From the NCBI GenBank assembly GCA_902496275.1, contig CABVAC010000018.1, positions 1-34,306 of the forward strand: a stretch of DNA of 34,306 nucleotides. Reading direction: 5' to 3'. Shown piece after piece: positions 25,774 to 33,568 of the stretch. Below the pieces are notes generated by a model. It saw only the letters and a list, made by a program, of their open reading frames with translations, did no database searches and was not told the DNA's origin. Origin of the DNA: an uncultured Collinsella sp. (GTDB lineage Bacteria; Actinomycetota; Coriobacteriia; Coriobacteriales; Coriobacteriaceae). The translations under genes were made by a program, and so were the position numbers. The stretch's first letter is position 1; each line of letters starts with the position of its first letter.

Positions 25774-25870
25774 AACGAGCGTAGATTTTCTCCCACTTTG
25801 AGCGTTCGAGTGCGCTCTAAACGGGAGAAAATCCACGCTCGTTATCTCGGTGGGAGAAAATCCACACTCA
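25774..25870. repeat. GGGAGAAAATCCAC repeat: inverted pair plus third arm
   Basis: Arms 25774-25794 and 25823-25843 are complementary at 20 of 21 positions. A third arm (25851-25870) repeats TGGGAGAAAATCCAC in the same direction as the second. Between the first two arms is a GAGCG/CGCTC hairpin (25800-25816). It lies between the convergent phosphatase and AAA genes. No T-tract is present, so it is not a standard terminator. Confidence 0.85.
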
Positions 25871-25871
25871 T

Positions 25872-25905
25872 GAATGTGACAAAGGGACTGTCCCTTTGCC
25901 ACATC
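25872..25905 (+). repeat. GTGACAAAGGGA palindrome, site 2
   Basis: Arm 25872-25887 pairs with 25891-25905, with a mismatch and one missing base on the right. It lies 11 nt beyond the stop codon of the AAA/DUF4143 gene. Confidence 0.85.
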
Positions 25906-25916
25906 CGGGACCGGCC

Positions 25917-27278
25917 CTAGACCGGCTTGACCTCCAGCTTTATCCCCTCGGCGCAGGAGTCGCCCAAAACATCCGAAAGGGCCCAGGTCGCATATAGCGG
26001 CAAATAGAGAACCGCTCCGTTGCGCTCAACGTTGCCTCTCGAGAAAACAATCCCGAGCCTTACGCCATATTCAGCCGTATCAAGCACATGACCGAGCGCA
26101 GCGTGCGCGTGGTAATAGGAGCCCGATTTAACCTCGATCGGAACAGCCGTCCCATCCGGTCCGTCGACCACAAAGTCCACTTCACCGCGCTTTTTTGTCT
26201 GATAGTAGTAAAGCTGGCGATTTTGGGCAGCCAGCTGCTGGGCCACCACGTTTTCGTAAATGCCGCCCAGATTGGGCTCCTTGCTATCAAGATACGCCGC
26301 TTGGGCGACTCCAACGGGGTAGCGCGCCATCAACATGCCCGTATCCGATTGGTATAGCTTGAACTGCGATGGCCGTGCCGTCTTGAGCAGGGGCGACTTT
26401 GGCTCGGTTACGATATCGGCTTTGAGAGCAACGCCGGCATCGACAAGCCAGACAAAATCTCGCTGGTACTTCTCATAATGCGCCTTGGGGTCAATGGAAT
26501 TGAGCACGAAACGCTTGTGTTCGCCCTCAAGCATAATGGGGAGCTGATCGTAGATGCTCTGCACCTGAAGGGCACGCCCGCTTGCATACTTGGAAATATC
26601 CCGTCGGTACTGTTCGTTGAGCTCGGACTGTAGCTGACGAACAGAGGCAAGGTCGCCCCGCGTGTCAAGGAAACGCTGCACGACCTCTGGCATTCCGCCG
26701 ACAACGGTATAGGTCCTGAAGTTTGCCATCATCGTGTCATGAATGTAACCAGGAATGGGCTTCTCGTTGATGCACGCGTCGCGTATCGTTTGGCGAGCCC
26801 CCTCGCTCACCCCGGTTGCCCAGCAAAACTCCTCAAAATCGAGCGGGAACATCCTAAGCTCGTGGACATACCCCACGGGATAGGACCTGACACCCTTGAA
26901 CTGGGTCCCAAGCATTGACCCCGAAAACGCCCAGCGGCACCTCCCGTCCTCAACAAGGAACTTTGCCATCGTCATGATGTCGGGGGCCTCTTGGACCTCA
27001 TCGATAAACACGAGCGTTTTGCCTGGCGCTATCGGCTTTCCCGAAAGAAGCGTCACCCTGCTGATGAAATCATCGGCATCTCGCGCCTCGAGAAGAGCAT
27101 CTTTTGCCTGGCGGTTTTCCATGAGGTTAAGCTCGATGTAGGTTGCATGGTTGGCTTTGCCAAATGCGCGAATCGAATAGCTTTTGCCAATCTGGCGAGA
27201 ACCCGTAATGAATAAGGCCTTTTGCTCGGCAGACTTCAGCCAACGCTCCAGCTCTACCGCTATTTTCCTGCGCAGCAT
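25917..27278 (-). CDS. AAA ATPase with C-terminal DUF4143 domain
   Basis: The 453-aa protein has Walker A GSRQIGKS (26-33), Walker B LVFIDEVQE (89-97) and a sensor-like WAFSGSML. The C-terminal DUF4143 part includes a PD-(D/E)XK-like core: an Asp in GEVDFVVDG, then PIEVKSG. This architecture (AAA_14 plus DUF4143) is common and scattered in gut bacteria; its cellular role is not established. The ATG at 27278 has GGGGAG upstream. The gene stands alone and is flanked by two copies of the GTGACAAAGGGA palindrome, which suggests transfer as a cassette (inference). Confidence 0.92.
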   Translation of the reverse strand: MLRRKIAVELERWLKSAEQKALFITGSRQIGKSYSIRAFGKANHATYIELNLMENRQAKDALLEARDADDFISRVTLLSGKPIAPGKTLVFIDEVQEAPDIMTMAKFLVEDGRCRWAFSGSMLGTQFKGVRSYPVGYVHELRMFPLDFEEFCWATGVSEGARQTIRDACINEKPIPGYIHDTMMANFRTYTVVGGMPEVVQRFLDTRGDLASVRQLQSELNEQYRRDISKYASGRALQVQSIYDQLPIMLEGEHKRFVLNSIDPKAHYEKYQRDFVWLVDAGVALKADIVTEPKSPLLKTARPSQFKLYQSDTGMLMARYPVGVAQAAYLDSKEPNLGGIYENVVAQQLAAQNRQLYYYQTKKRGEVDFVVDGPDGTAVPIEVKSGSYYHAHAALGHVLDTAEYGVRLGIVFSRGNVERNGAVLYLPLYATWALSDVLGDSCAEGIKLEVKPV

Positions 27279-27334
27279 AGGCTCTCCCCTCAGTGTCATC
27301 AAATTAAATGCAAAGTTTTATACGCTTGATTATC

Positions 27335-27380
27335 GATGAAACGCAGAATTTTTAGAACCTAAAATCGGATGAAATGCAGA
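27335..27380 (-). promoter_or_regulatory. Direct repeat upstream of the AAA gene
   Basis: GATGAAACGCAGA (27335-27347) recurs as GATGAAATGCAGA (27368-27380), 33 bp apart, 57 bp upstream of the AAA gene start. TATAAA lies between it and the gene on the minus strand, but no well-spaced -35 box was found. An operator is possible. Confidence 0.3.
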
Positions 27381-27420
27381 GATTTGAGATTACAAGCACA
27401 ATAGAAGGAACGCCACCGGC

Positions 27421-27454
27421 GAATGTGACAAAGGGACTGTCCCTTTGTCACATT
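27421..27454 (+). repeat. GTGACAAAGGGA palindrome, site 3
   Basis: Arm 27421-27436 pairs with 27440-27454 over 15 bp. It is the best-preserved of the three copies, and lies 8 nt from the stop codon of the TIGR04076-like gene on the minus strand. Confidence 0.9.
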
Positions 27455-27462
27455 GCGCTCAA

Positions 27463-27792
27463 CTACTCGTCGACGATCTCGGCAAGCCAGACGTTCAGCG
27501 TATCGACCTCGGGACAGCAGAACTTTGCCGTGCCTGGCTCGTTGCCGGGCACGGTCCCGCCATAGCGCAGGATATCGATATAGGGAAATCCCACATGGCA
27601 GGCCATGGCGCACATCTTGCCGCGATCTTGGTCGAAGTCGAAGACGTCACCCGGCTTGTGCCCGTGATGGCAGCGGCATGTGCCCAGCTGGTCTACGCAG
27701 CTCACGCGGATACGCGGACGCTTGCCACGCGGCGCGCCGAGCGGCTTGTTCTCGCCCGCAGGCTTGACGCCGCCCTCATCAGCATTACTCAT
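27463..27792 (-). CDS. TIGR04076-like Cys-rich small protein
   Basis: The 109-aa protein has a Cys/His-rich stretch (CRCHHGHKPGDVF), then MCAMACHVGFPYIDILRYGG and an FCCPE end. This pattern resembles the TIGR04076 family, whose function is unknown; metal binding is a reasonable guess. The ATG at 27792 overlaps the last 8 nt of the pyridoxal kinase gene (ATGAGTAA), so the two are translated together. A TTG two codons earlier is less likely. The first 25 residues are polar and unlike the rest. Confidence 0.75.
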   Translation of the reverse strand: MSNADEGGVKPAGENKPLGAPRGKRPRIRVSCVDQLGTCRCHHGHKPGDVFDFDQDRGKMCAMACHVGFPYIDILRYGGTVPGNEPGTAKFCCPEVDTLNVWLAEIVDE

Positions 27793-28609
27793 GGTCAATC
27801 ACATCCAGGCAGGCCTCGATGGGAAGGCCGGCGGACTTATCCTCCTGGTCGGCATTGCGCTCGATAAGCTCCGCTACCACGCGCATGGCATCGCTCGTCG
27901 CACGCTGCAGGCTCCAACCGGCCATAACGCGGCCGACGAGCACCGCCGAGAACGTGTCGCCCGTGCCCGGGAAATAGACCGGAATGAGCTCAAAGGGAAT
28001 CGTGAAGTACTCCCCCGCCACATGGTCGTAACCGATAACCGCGTTCGTGCCATTGACCACGGCGCTCGTAATGACCACCGACTTGGCACCCAGCTCGCGC
28101 ACGGCGTCCACAAGGGCGCGGGCCTCATCGGGCGTGATCTGCTCTGCAATAGGCGTATCGGCGAGCAGACAGGCCTCGGTGTAGTTGGGCACCGCGTAGT
28201 CTGCGCACTCCAGCAGGTGCCGCATAAGGCCAATCGTGGACTCGGGCACACCGGCATAGAGCTTGCCGTTGTCGCCCATGATGGGATCGACGAACACCTT
28301 GGTGCCCTTTTGCGCGCGGCGGTGGCAAAAGTCCGAGATGATACGCGTCTCTTCCTCGGTCACGATAAAGCCGGTCGAGATGGCGTCGAACTCAAAGCCG
28401 AGCTCCTCCCAGATAGCGAGGCTTTGACGCACGTACTCGGTGGTGTCGTGGATGTAGAACTTGGGGTAGTTGAGCGTATCGGAAACGAGCGCCGTCGGCA
28501 GGTTATGGATACGGTAGCCCATGTGCGACAGCACCGGCAGCATGGCGGAAAGCGCGACCTTGCCGTAGCCACACATATCGTTGATTAGCAGCAGCTGAGT
28601 GTTCTTCAT
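27785..28609 (-). CDS. pdxY: Pyridoxal/pyridoxamine kinase, PfkB-like fold
   Basis: The enzyme phosphorylates B6 vitamers to make pyridoxal phosphate. The 274-aa protein shows NDMCGYGKVAL near the start, VFVDPIMGDNGKLY (105-118), the PNYTEACLL segment and the catalytic-base motif GTGD (215-218). PdxY and PdxK-like kinases cannot be told apart here with certainty. The ATG at 28609 has GGGAGA 5 nt upstream; an upstream extension of 23 residues is rejected. It is followed in overlap by the Cys-rich small gene. Confidence 0.9.
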   Translation of the reverse strand: MKNTQLLLINDMCGYGKVALSAMLPVLSHMGYRIHNLPTALVSDTLNYPKFYIHDTTEYVRQSLAIWEELGFEFDAISTGFIVTEEETRIISDFCHRRAQKGTKVFVDPIMGDNGKLYAGVPESTIGLMRHLLECADYAVPNYTEACLLADTPIAEQITPDEARALVDAVRELGAKSVVITSAVVNGTNAVIGYDHVAGEYFTIPFELIPVYFPGTGDTFSAVLVGRVMAGWSLQRATSDAMRVVAELIERNADQEDKSAGLPIEACLDVIDHE

Positions 28610-28739
28610 GAGGGTCTCCCTTGGTTCGGGCACGGCGCAGCAGCGCCACAGTGCGACTAAGTGTAGCGCAGGGAGCACGGCAGGCGGGCGCTGGTGCCGT
28701 GGAGGTCGAATTGTTGCGGAAAGGTTACGGGAAGGAAGT

Positions 28740-28795
28740 TAGTCGTTGGGGACGTTCTTAAATGACTAGTCAAACAAGAACGTCCCCAACGACTA
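28740..28795 (+). repeat. GGGGACGTT palindrome, perfect 20-bp arms
   Basis: Arms 28740-28759 and 28776-28795 are perfectly complementary around a 16-nt loop containing GACTAGTC. It is the best copy in the window. Structured repeat copy 3 begins 37 nt later. Confidence 0.92.
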
Positions 28796-28831
28796 CCGAA
28801 GCGGACCGTGCCGGAATCACAGGTTGAGGAC

Positions 28832-28979
28832 GGACAGCGAAAACGCTCCTAGGCGAGCAAGGTGGCGTGAAAGAGGAGGGCATAGGCCTTGTGGCCATGC
28901 CCGACGATTGAACGCCAGATTGCCGCTTAGGAGCGTTTGCAGCGTCGGCCGGTTACGGCGTTTGGTAAAACGCCGTAAC
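28832..28979 (+). repeat. Structured cruciform repeat, copy 3 (complete, diverged)
   Basis: It starts with GGACAGCGA (28832-28840). The outer arms 28841-28860 and 28920-28938 pair over 19 positions with a bulged A. The inner arms are TGGCGT (28863-28868) and ACGCCA (28912-28917). The apical hairpin is GGGCAT (28878-28883), bulged A, GGCC, loop TTGT, GGCC, ATGCCC (28897-28902). GCAGCGTCG is followed by the 12-bp GGTA hairpin (28952-28979), identical in sequence to that of copy 1. Nearly every stem differs in sequence from copies 1 and 2 while pairing is kept. Confidence 0.85.
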
Positions 28980-28983
28980 TATA

Positions 28984-29072
28984 AGGTCATGCCGTCGAAG
29001 TTGAAAGGCAGATTGCCGCTCTGGCGGGTTTGCAGCGTCGAGCCGTTGCGCGGTTTGGTAAAACCGCGCAAC
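28984..29072 (+). repeat. Structured repeat, copy 3b (right half only)
   Basis: Directly after copy 3, this stretch begins in what would be the apical loop (AAGGTCATGCC) and continues through the right side of the stems. The GCAGCGTCG box and a new terminal hairpin follow: GTTGCGCGGTTT (29045-29056), loop GGTA, AAACCGCGCAAC (29061-29072). The left half is absent. The hairpin ends 15 nt before the -35 box of the marR promoter. Confidence 0.8.
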
Positions 29073-29087
29073 AACTACTTTGGTACC

Positions 29088-29116
29088 TTGACATTCATTT
29101 CTCATGCTCCTAGATT
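29088..29116 (+). promoter_or_regulatory. Promoter of the marR-ABC operon
   Basis: TTGACA (29088-29093) and TAGATT (29111-29116) are separated by 17 nt, a strong sigma-70-like match. Transcription would start near 29123, about 49 nt before the marR ATG. Confidence 0.75.
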
Positions 29117-29150
29117 GGTTAGGCACAAAACAATTCCACTACCTAACTAA
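29115..29150 (+). promoter_or_regulatory. Candidate MarR operator
   Basis: TTGGTTAGG (29115-29123) and CCTAACTAA (29142-29150) are inverted at 8 of 9 positions with an 18-nt centre. They overlap the -10 box and the transcription start. This is a natural site for autorepression by the MarR protein encoded just downstream; its spacing is wider than usual for one MarR dimer. Confidence 0.5.
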
Positions 29151-29171
29151 AGAAAGGAGCAACACTAATTC

Positions 29172-29678
29172 ATGTGCGATGAACCTCTTAACCTTTGTTC
29201 GCACGAGCCCGACGGCGATCCGTCACAGCCGGCGGATGCACCCGAAGCGGTTAGCTCAGAAGACAAGCTTGCCAAGCGCATCCTCAATGGCCTGGGCTTT
29301 TGCGGCCATTACATGCATTTTCATGGCGGAGGCGTGTCCGGCAAGGCGCCCATCATCTGCCTGCTGGCCAAGCAACCCGGCGGCGAGATGTCGCAACAGG
29401 AACTCGGCATGCACTTTGACCTCAAGCCGGGGTCGCTTTCCGAGATCCTGTCCAAGCTCGAGCTCAACGGCCTCATCGAGCGCAGCCGTAACCCCAAGGA
29501 TCGACGGCAGCTCACCATTCGCCTGACCGAGACCGGCCGGGAAAACGCCCGCATCGACCAGGCAGCCCGCATTCGCTTTAGAGAGCAGGCCTTTAGTGCG
29601 CTCACCCACGACGAGCGCGAGGACCTCGCCGAAATGCTCGATAAAATCCGTGTAACCTGGGAGGAACTGGATGATTAA
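29172..29678 (+). CDS. MarR-family transcriptional regulator
   Basis: The 168-aa protein has a winged helix-turn-helix at about residues 70-120: GEMSQQELGMHFDLKPGSLSEILSKLE, then the wing NPKDRRQLTIRLTETG, whose DRR is the classic MarR motif. A polar N-terminal extension of about 30 residues precedes the dimerisation helices. The ATG is preceded by AAAGGAG at 12 nt, rather far. It overlaps the first ABC gene by 8 nt, so it probably controls that exporter in response to a ligand. The ligand is unknown. Confidence 0.92.
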   Translation: MCDEPLNLCSHEPDGDPSQPADAPEAVSSEDKLAKRILNGLGFCGHYMHFHGGGVSGKAPIICLLAKQPGGEMSQQELGMHFDLKPGSLSEILSKLELNGLIERSRNPKDRRQLTIRLTETGRENARIDQAARIRFREQAFSALTHDEREDLAEMLDKIRVTWEELDD

Positions 29679-31485
29679 AACCCTCATGGGCAGCATCCGC
29701 GACTATATGAAAGTCACCGTTGCCACGCCGTTGCTCGTACTTGGCGAGGTGCTCTGCGAGATGCTGATTCCATTTATCACCGCCAACCTGATCGACGCCA
29801 TCAAAGACGGCGCCACCGTAGCCGAGATGCTTCCCACCGCAGGCTTTTTGGTGCTCATCGCGCTGACGTCGCTTGCTTTCGGTGCCGCTGCCGGCGTCAC
29901 CTGCAGCAATGCGAGTTGCGGCTTCGCCAAGAACCTGCGTCACGACCTGTTCTACAAGATCCAGACGTTCAGCTTTGCCAACATCGATGAGTTCTCGAGC
30001 TCCTCGCTCGTCACGCGCCTGACCACCGACATCAACAACGTGCAGCAGGCCTTTATGATGATCATCCGCATCGCCGTGCGCGCGCCGCTGGTATTGATCT
30101 TCGCCTTTACCATGGCATTTATCATGGGCGGCAGCGTTGCCATGGTCTACCTGGTCATCATTCCGCTGCTGGGCTTTGGACTGTTCTTTATCATCTTTAA
30201 GGTGCGCCCCATCTTCTCGCGCGTGTTCCACAAGTACGATGCCCTTAACGAGTCCGTCGAGGAAAACGTCACCGGCATGCGCGTGGTTAAGAGCTACGTG
30301 CGCGAAGACTTTGAGAAGGGGAAGTTCGCGACCGCCGCGCGCGACGTCCAGATGGACTTCACCCGCGCCGAGAAGCTGCTTGCCTTTAACAACCCCATGA
30401 TGAACATCTGCGTCAACGGCGCGTTTGTCGTCATCATCTACCTGGGCTCCAAGCTCATCATCACGAGCCAGGGCACGCTGTTCGACGTGGGCCAGCTCTC
30501 CTCGATCTTTACCTATGGCTTCCAAATCCTCATGAGCCTGATGCAGCTATCGATGATCTTTGTCATGGTGACCATGGCCGACGAATCGGCGCACCGCATC
30601 ACCGAGGTGCTGGCCGCCGAGCCCACGATCGCCGATCCCGCCGAGCCCGTGCTCGAGGTCGCCGATGGCTCCATCGACTTTGACCACGTGAGCTTTAAGT
30701 ATTCCGCGCATGCGAAGCGCCAGGCGCTCGACGATATCGACCTGCACATTAAGAGCGGCGAGACCATCGGCATCATCGGCGGCACCGGCTCGGCCAAGTC
30801 CACGCTTGTAAACCTTATCGCCCGTCTGTACGACGCCACCGAGGGTACCGTGCGCGTGGGCGGCGTGGATGTACGCGACTACGACTTGGACGCGCTGCGC
30901 CACCAAGTGGCCATGGTGCTACAGAAAAACGTGCTGTTTAGCGGCACCATTGCCGAGAACCTGCGTTGGGGCGACCCGAACGCCACCGACGAAGAGGTCC
31001 GCGAGGCCGCGCATCTGGCCTGCGCCGACGAGTTTGTCGACGGCTTCCCCAAGGGCTATGACACCTGGATCGAACAGGGCGGCTCCAATGTTTCCGGCGG
31101 TCAGAAGCAGCGCCTGTGCATTGCGCGTGCCCTGCTGCGTCGCCCCAAGATCTTGATCCTGGACGACTCCACGAGCGCCGTCGACACCAAGACCGACGCC
31201 AAGATTCGCGCAGGGCTGGCAAGCTATCTGCCCAACACGACCAAGCTCATCATCGCCCAGCGCATTAGCTCCGTGCAGGACGCAGACCGCATCATCGTCA
31301 TGGAGGGTGGCCGCATCGCGCAGATCGGCAACCACGATGAGCTGCTTAAGACGAGCGAGATCTACCGCGAGACCTTTACCTCGCAAAGCAAGATGTCTGC
31401 CGAGGGCGAAGGGGCCGTCGAGGCCGACACCGAGGCATCTGCAACGCAAGCTCAGACCCAGGAAGGAGGCGAGGCACATGAGTAA
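29671..31485 (+). CDS. Heterodimeric ABC exporter, subunit with degenerate ATP site
   Basis: The 604-aa half-transporter has six membrane helices (about 15-300) and a nucleotide-binding domain. Walker A is GGTGSAKS (370-377), and the signature VSGGQ is intact. Walker B is LILDDS: the catalytic Glu is Asp (Asp499). The switch His is Gln (Gln530, in IIAQR). This is the pattern of the non-hydrolysing partner in LmrCD/BmrCD/TM287-288-type exporters. GGAG lies about 7 nt before the ATG inside marR, and the reading frames overlap by 8 nt. The substrate could be a drug, lipid or peptide; it cannot be told. Confidence 0.94.
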   Translation: MIKTLMGSIRDYMKVTVATPLLVLGEVLCEMLIPFITANLIDAIKDGATVAEMLPTAGFLVLIALTSLAFGAAAGVTCSNASCGFAKNLRHDLFYKIQTFSFANIDEFSSSSLVTRLTTDINNVQQAFMMIIRIAVRAPLVLIFAFTMAFIMGGSVAMVYLVIIPLLGFGLFFIIFKVRPIFSRVFHKYDALNESVEENVTGMRVVKSYVREDFEKGKFATAARDVQMDFTRAEKLLAFNNPMMNICVNGAFVVIIYLGSKLIITSQGTLFDVGQLSSIFTYGFQILMSLMQLSMIFVMVTMADESAHRITEVLAAEPTIADPAEPVLEVADGSIDFDHVSFKYSAHAKRQALDDIDLHIKSGETIGIIGGTGSAKSTLVNLIARLYDATEGTVRVGGVDVRDYDLDALRHQVAMVLQKNVLFSGTIAENLRWGDPNATDEEVREAAHLACADEFVDGFPKGYDTWIEQGGSNVSGGQKQRLCIARALLRRPKILILDDSTSAVDTKTDAKIRAGLASYLPNTTKLIIAQRISSVQDADRIIVMEGGRIAQIGNHDELLKTSEIYRETFTSQSKMSAEGEGAVEADTEASATQAQTQEGGEAHE

Positions 31486-33397
31486 GGCAACGACCGCCGA
31501 GCGCGCGCTCAACCGCAAGGGCGGCACCATGTCGCGCCTCATCAAGACGCTCTTTGGCTTCTACCCCGTGCTTTTGCCCCTCGTCGTCGTCGGCGTGGTG
31601 CTCTGCGCCATCATCAACTCCATCGGCGCGACCTTCCTTCAGAGCGCCCTGCAGATTATTAGCAAGTCGTGGCAGTCGGGCGATTGGACGACCGCGCAGC
31701 CCAAAATTCTGAAGCTTGTGACCACCCTCGCCTGCATCTACGGCGTCGGCATCCTGTCCTCACTCTTCTGGAACCGCGCCATGGCCATCGTTACGCAGGG
31801 CTCGCTCGAGAAGCTGCGCGAGAAGATGTTCAACCGCATGCAGGACCTGCCGATTCGCTACTTCGACACGCACCAGCGCGGCGACATCATGAGCCACTAC
31901 ACCAACGACATCGACACGCTGCGTCAGATGATCAGCCAGTCGCTGCCCAACCTGCTCATGACGATCATCGTCATCGTCACCGTGTTCTTCATCATGCTGT
32001 ATTACAGCGTGTGGATGTGCCTGGTCATCATTGCCGGCGTCGCCTTTATGACCTTTATGACCAAGCTGCTCGGCTCCAACTCCGCGCGCTTCTTCATTGC
32101 GCAGCAGACCGAACTCGGCGTGGTCGAGGGCCATATCGAGGAAGTCATGAACGGCCAGAAGGTCGTCAAGGCATTCTGCCACGAGTCTGCCGCCGAAGCC
32201 GATTTTGACGAGCGCAACGAAAAGCTCTTCGAGGTCTCGCAGAAGGCCAACATGTACGCCAACATCCTCATGCCTATCCTTATGAACCTGGGCAACCTGC
32301 TCTACGTGCTGGTCGCACTGGCGGGCGGCATTTTCCTGGCGCTGGGCGTGCCTAACCTGAGCATCTCGGGCATGACGCTGTCCATCGCCGTCGTAGTGCC
32401 GTTCCTCAACATGACCAAGCAGTTCTGCGGGCAGATCGGCCAAATCTCGCAGCAGATCAACGCCGTGGTCATGGGCCTCGCCGGCGCCGACCGCATCTTT
32501 GAACTCATCGACGAGAAGCCCGAAGCCGACGAAGGCTATGTGACGCTCGTCAACGCGCAGGTGAACCCCGATACCTGGCAGCTCGAGGAGGCCGACCACC
32601 ACACCGGCATGTGGGCATGGAAGCATCCGCACCGCGCGACCGGCGAGATCGAGTACGTGCCGCTGCGCGGCGACCTGGTCATGGACAACGTGGACTTTGG
32701 CTACACGCCCGACCACGAGGTGCTGCACGGCGTGTCCGTGTTTGCCAAGCCGGGCCAGAAGGTCGCGTTTGTCGGCGCCACCGGTGCCGGTAAGACGACC
32801 ATCACCAACCTCATCAACCGCTTCTACGACATCGCCGACGGCAAGATCCGCTACGACGGCATCAACGTCAACAAGATCCGCAAGGCCGATCTGCGCCGCT
32901 CGCTGGGCGTGGTGCTGCAGGACGTGAACCTGTTCACCGGCACCGTGATGGACAACATCCGCTACGGCAACTTGGACGCCACCGACGAGGAGTGCATCGC
33001 GGCGGCCAAGCTCGCGGGCGCGGACGACTTTATCACCCGCCTGCCCGACGGCTACGACACCATGCTCACCGGCAACGGCGCGCAGCTGTCGCAGGGCCAG
33101 CGCCAGCTGATTTCGATCGCACGCGCCGCCGTCGCCGATCCGCCGGCAATGATTCTGGACGAGGCCACGAGCTCCATCGACACCCGCACCGAGGCCATCG
33201 TGCAGGCCGGCATGGATAAGCTCATGGAGGGCCGCACGACGTTTGTCATCGCGCACCGCCTGTCCACCGTGCGCAACTCCGACGCGATCATCTGCCTGGA
33301 CCACGGCCGCATTATCGAGCGTGGCAACCACGACGAGCTGATCGCCAAGCGCGGATACTACTATCAGCTCTATACCGGGGCGTTTGAGCTGGAGTAG
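31478..33397 (+). CDS. Heterodimeric ABC exporter, subunit with canonical ATP site
   Basis: The 639-aa partner has six membrane helices, Walker A GATGAGKT (433-440), Walker B MILDEATS with the catalytic Glu562, and the switch His593 in FVIAHRLST. The signature is LSQGQ instead of LSGGQ. Together with the first subunit this gives one working site and one degenerate site. A linker of about 50 residues (about 355-400) with HTGMWAWKHPHR lies between the membrane and ATPase parts, as in related Firmicutes proteins. The ATG overlaps the end of the first gene by 8 nt, with AAGGAGG 8 nt upstream. Confidence 0.95.
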   Translation: MSKATTAERALNRKGGTMSRLIKTLFGFYPVLLPLVVVGVVLCAIINSIGATFLQSALQIISKSWQSGDWTTAQPKILKLVTTLACIYGVGILSSLFWNRAMAIVTQGSLEKLREKMFNRMQDLPIRYFDTHQRGDIMSHYTNDIDTLRQMISQSLPNLLMTIIVIVTVFFIMLYYSVWMCLVIIAGVAFMTFMTKLLGSNSARFFIAQQTELGVVEGHIEEVMNGQKVVKAFCHESAAEADFDERNEKLFEVSQKANMYANILMPILMNLGNLLYVLVALAGGIFLALGVPNLSISGMTLSIAVVVPFLNMTKQFCGQIGQISQQINAVVMGLAGADRIFELIDEKPEADEGYVTLVNAQVNPDTWQLEEADHHTGMWAWKHPHRATGEIEYVPLRGDLVMDNVDFGYTPDHEVLHGVSVFAKPGQKVAFVGATGAGKTTITNLINRFYDIADGKIRYDGINVNKIRKADLRRSLGVVLQDVNLFTGTVMDNIRYGNLDATDEECIAAAKLAGADDFITRLPDGYDTMLTGNGAQLSQGQRQLISIARAAVADPPAMILDEATSSIDTRTEAIVQAGMDKLMEGRTTFVIAHRLSTVRNSDAIICLDHGRIIERGNHDELIAKRGYYYQLYTGAFELE

Positions 33398-33481
33398 TTC
33401 GGCCCGCCGAGATGGCCGATTTGCCGCTCATTCGTCGGGCATGACCCTAAGGTCAATGCCCTCCTCTTTCGGGGCAAATCG
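33398..33481 (-). repeat. Structured repeat, copy 5 (opposite strand)
   Basis: Read on the minus strand, the apical hairpin is GGGCAT, bulged T, GACC, loop TTAG, GGTC, ATGCCC (33437-33461 on plus). The sequence around it, GAAAGAGGAGGGCAT and ATGCCCGACGA, is shared with copy 3. The outer stem is shorter: CGATTTGCC (33417-33425) with GGCAAATCG (33473-33481). The GGTA hairpin is not present in its usual form; only a 5-bp CGGCC/GGCCG pairing remains. It abuts the ABC exporter stop codon at 33397, again opposite in direction to the gene. Confidence 0.75.
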
Positions 33482-33523
33482 ACTCATCTCAACGACCCAA
33501 ACACAATGCGCCGCAACGAATAA

Positions 33524-33559
33524 AGCCTCCGCAGCCACACGAGCTGCGGAGGCTTTTTT
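33524..33559 (+). terminator. Intrinsic terminator of the marR-ABC operon
   Basis: Arms 33524-33535 and 33543-33554 form a perfect 12-bp GC-rich stem with a 7-nt loop, followed by TTTTT (33555-33559). It lies 126 nt after the last ABC gene, beyond repeat copy 5. Confidence 0.93.
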
Positions 33560-33568
33560 CATGCCGGC

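Noticed and set aside
28824..29150. 108-codon plus-strand frame across copies 3 and 3b
   Set aside because: It runs through two repeat copies and the marR promoter and is explained by the repeats.
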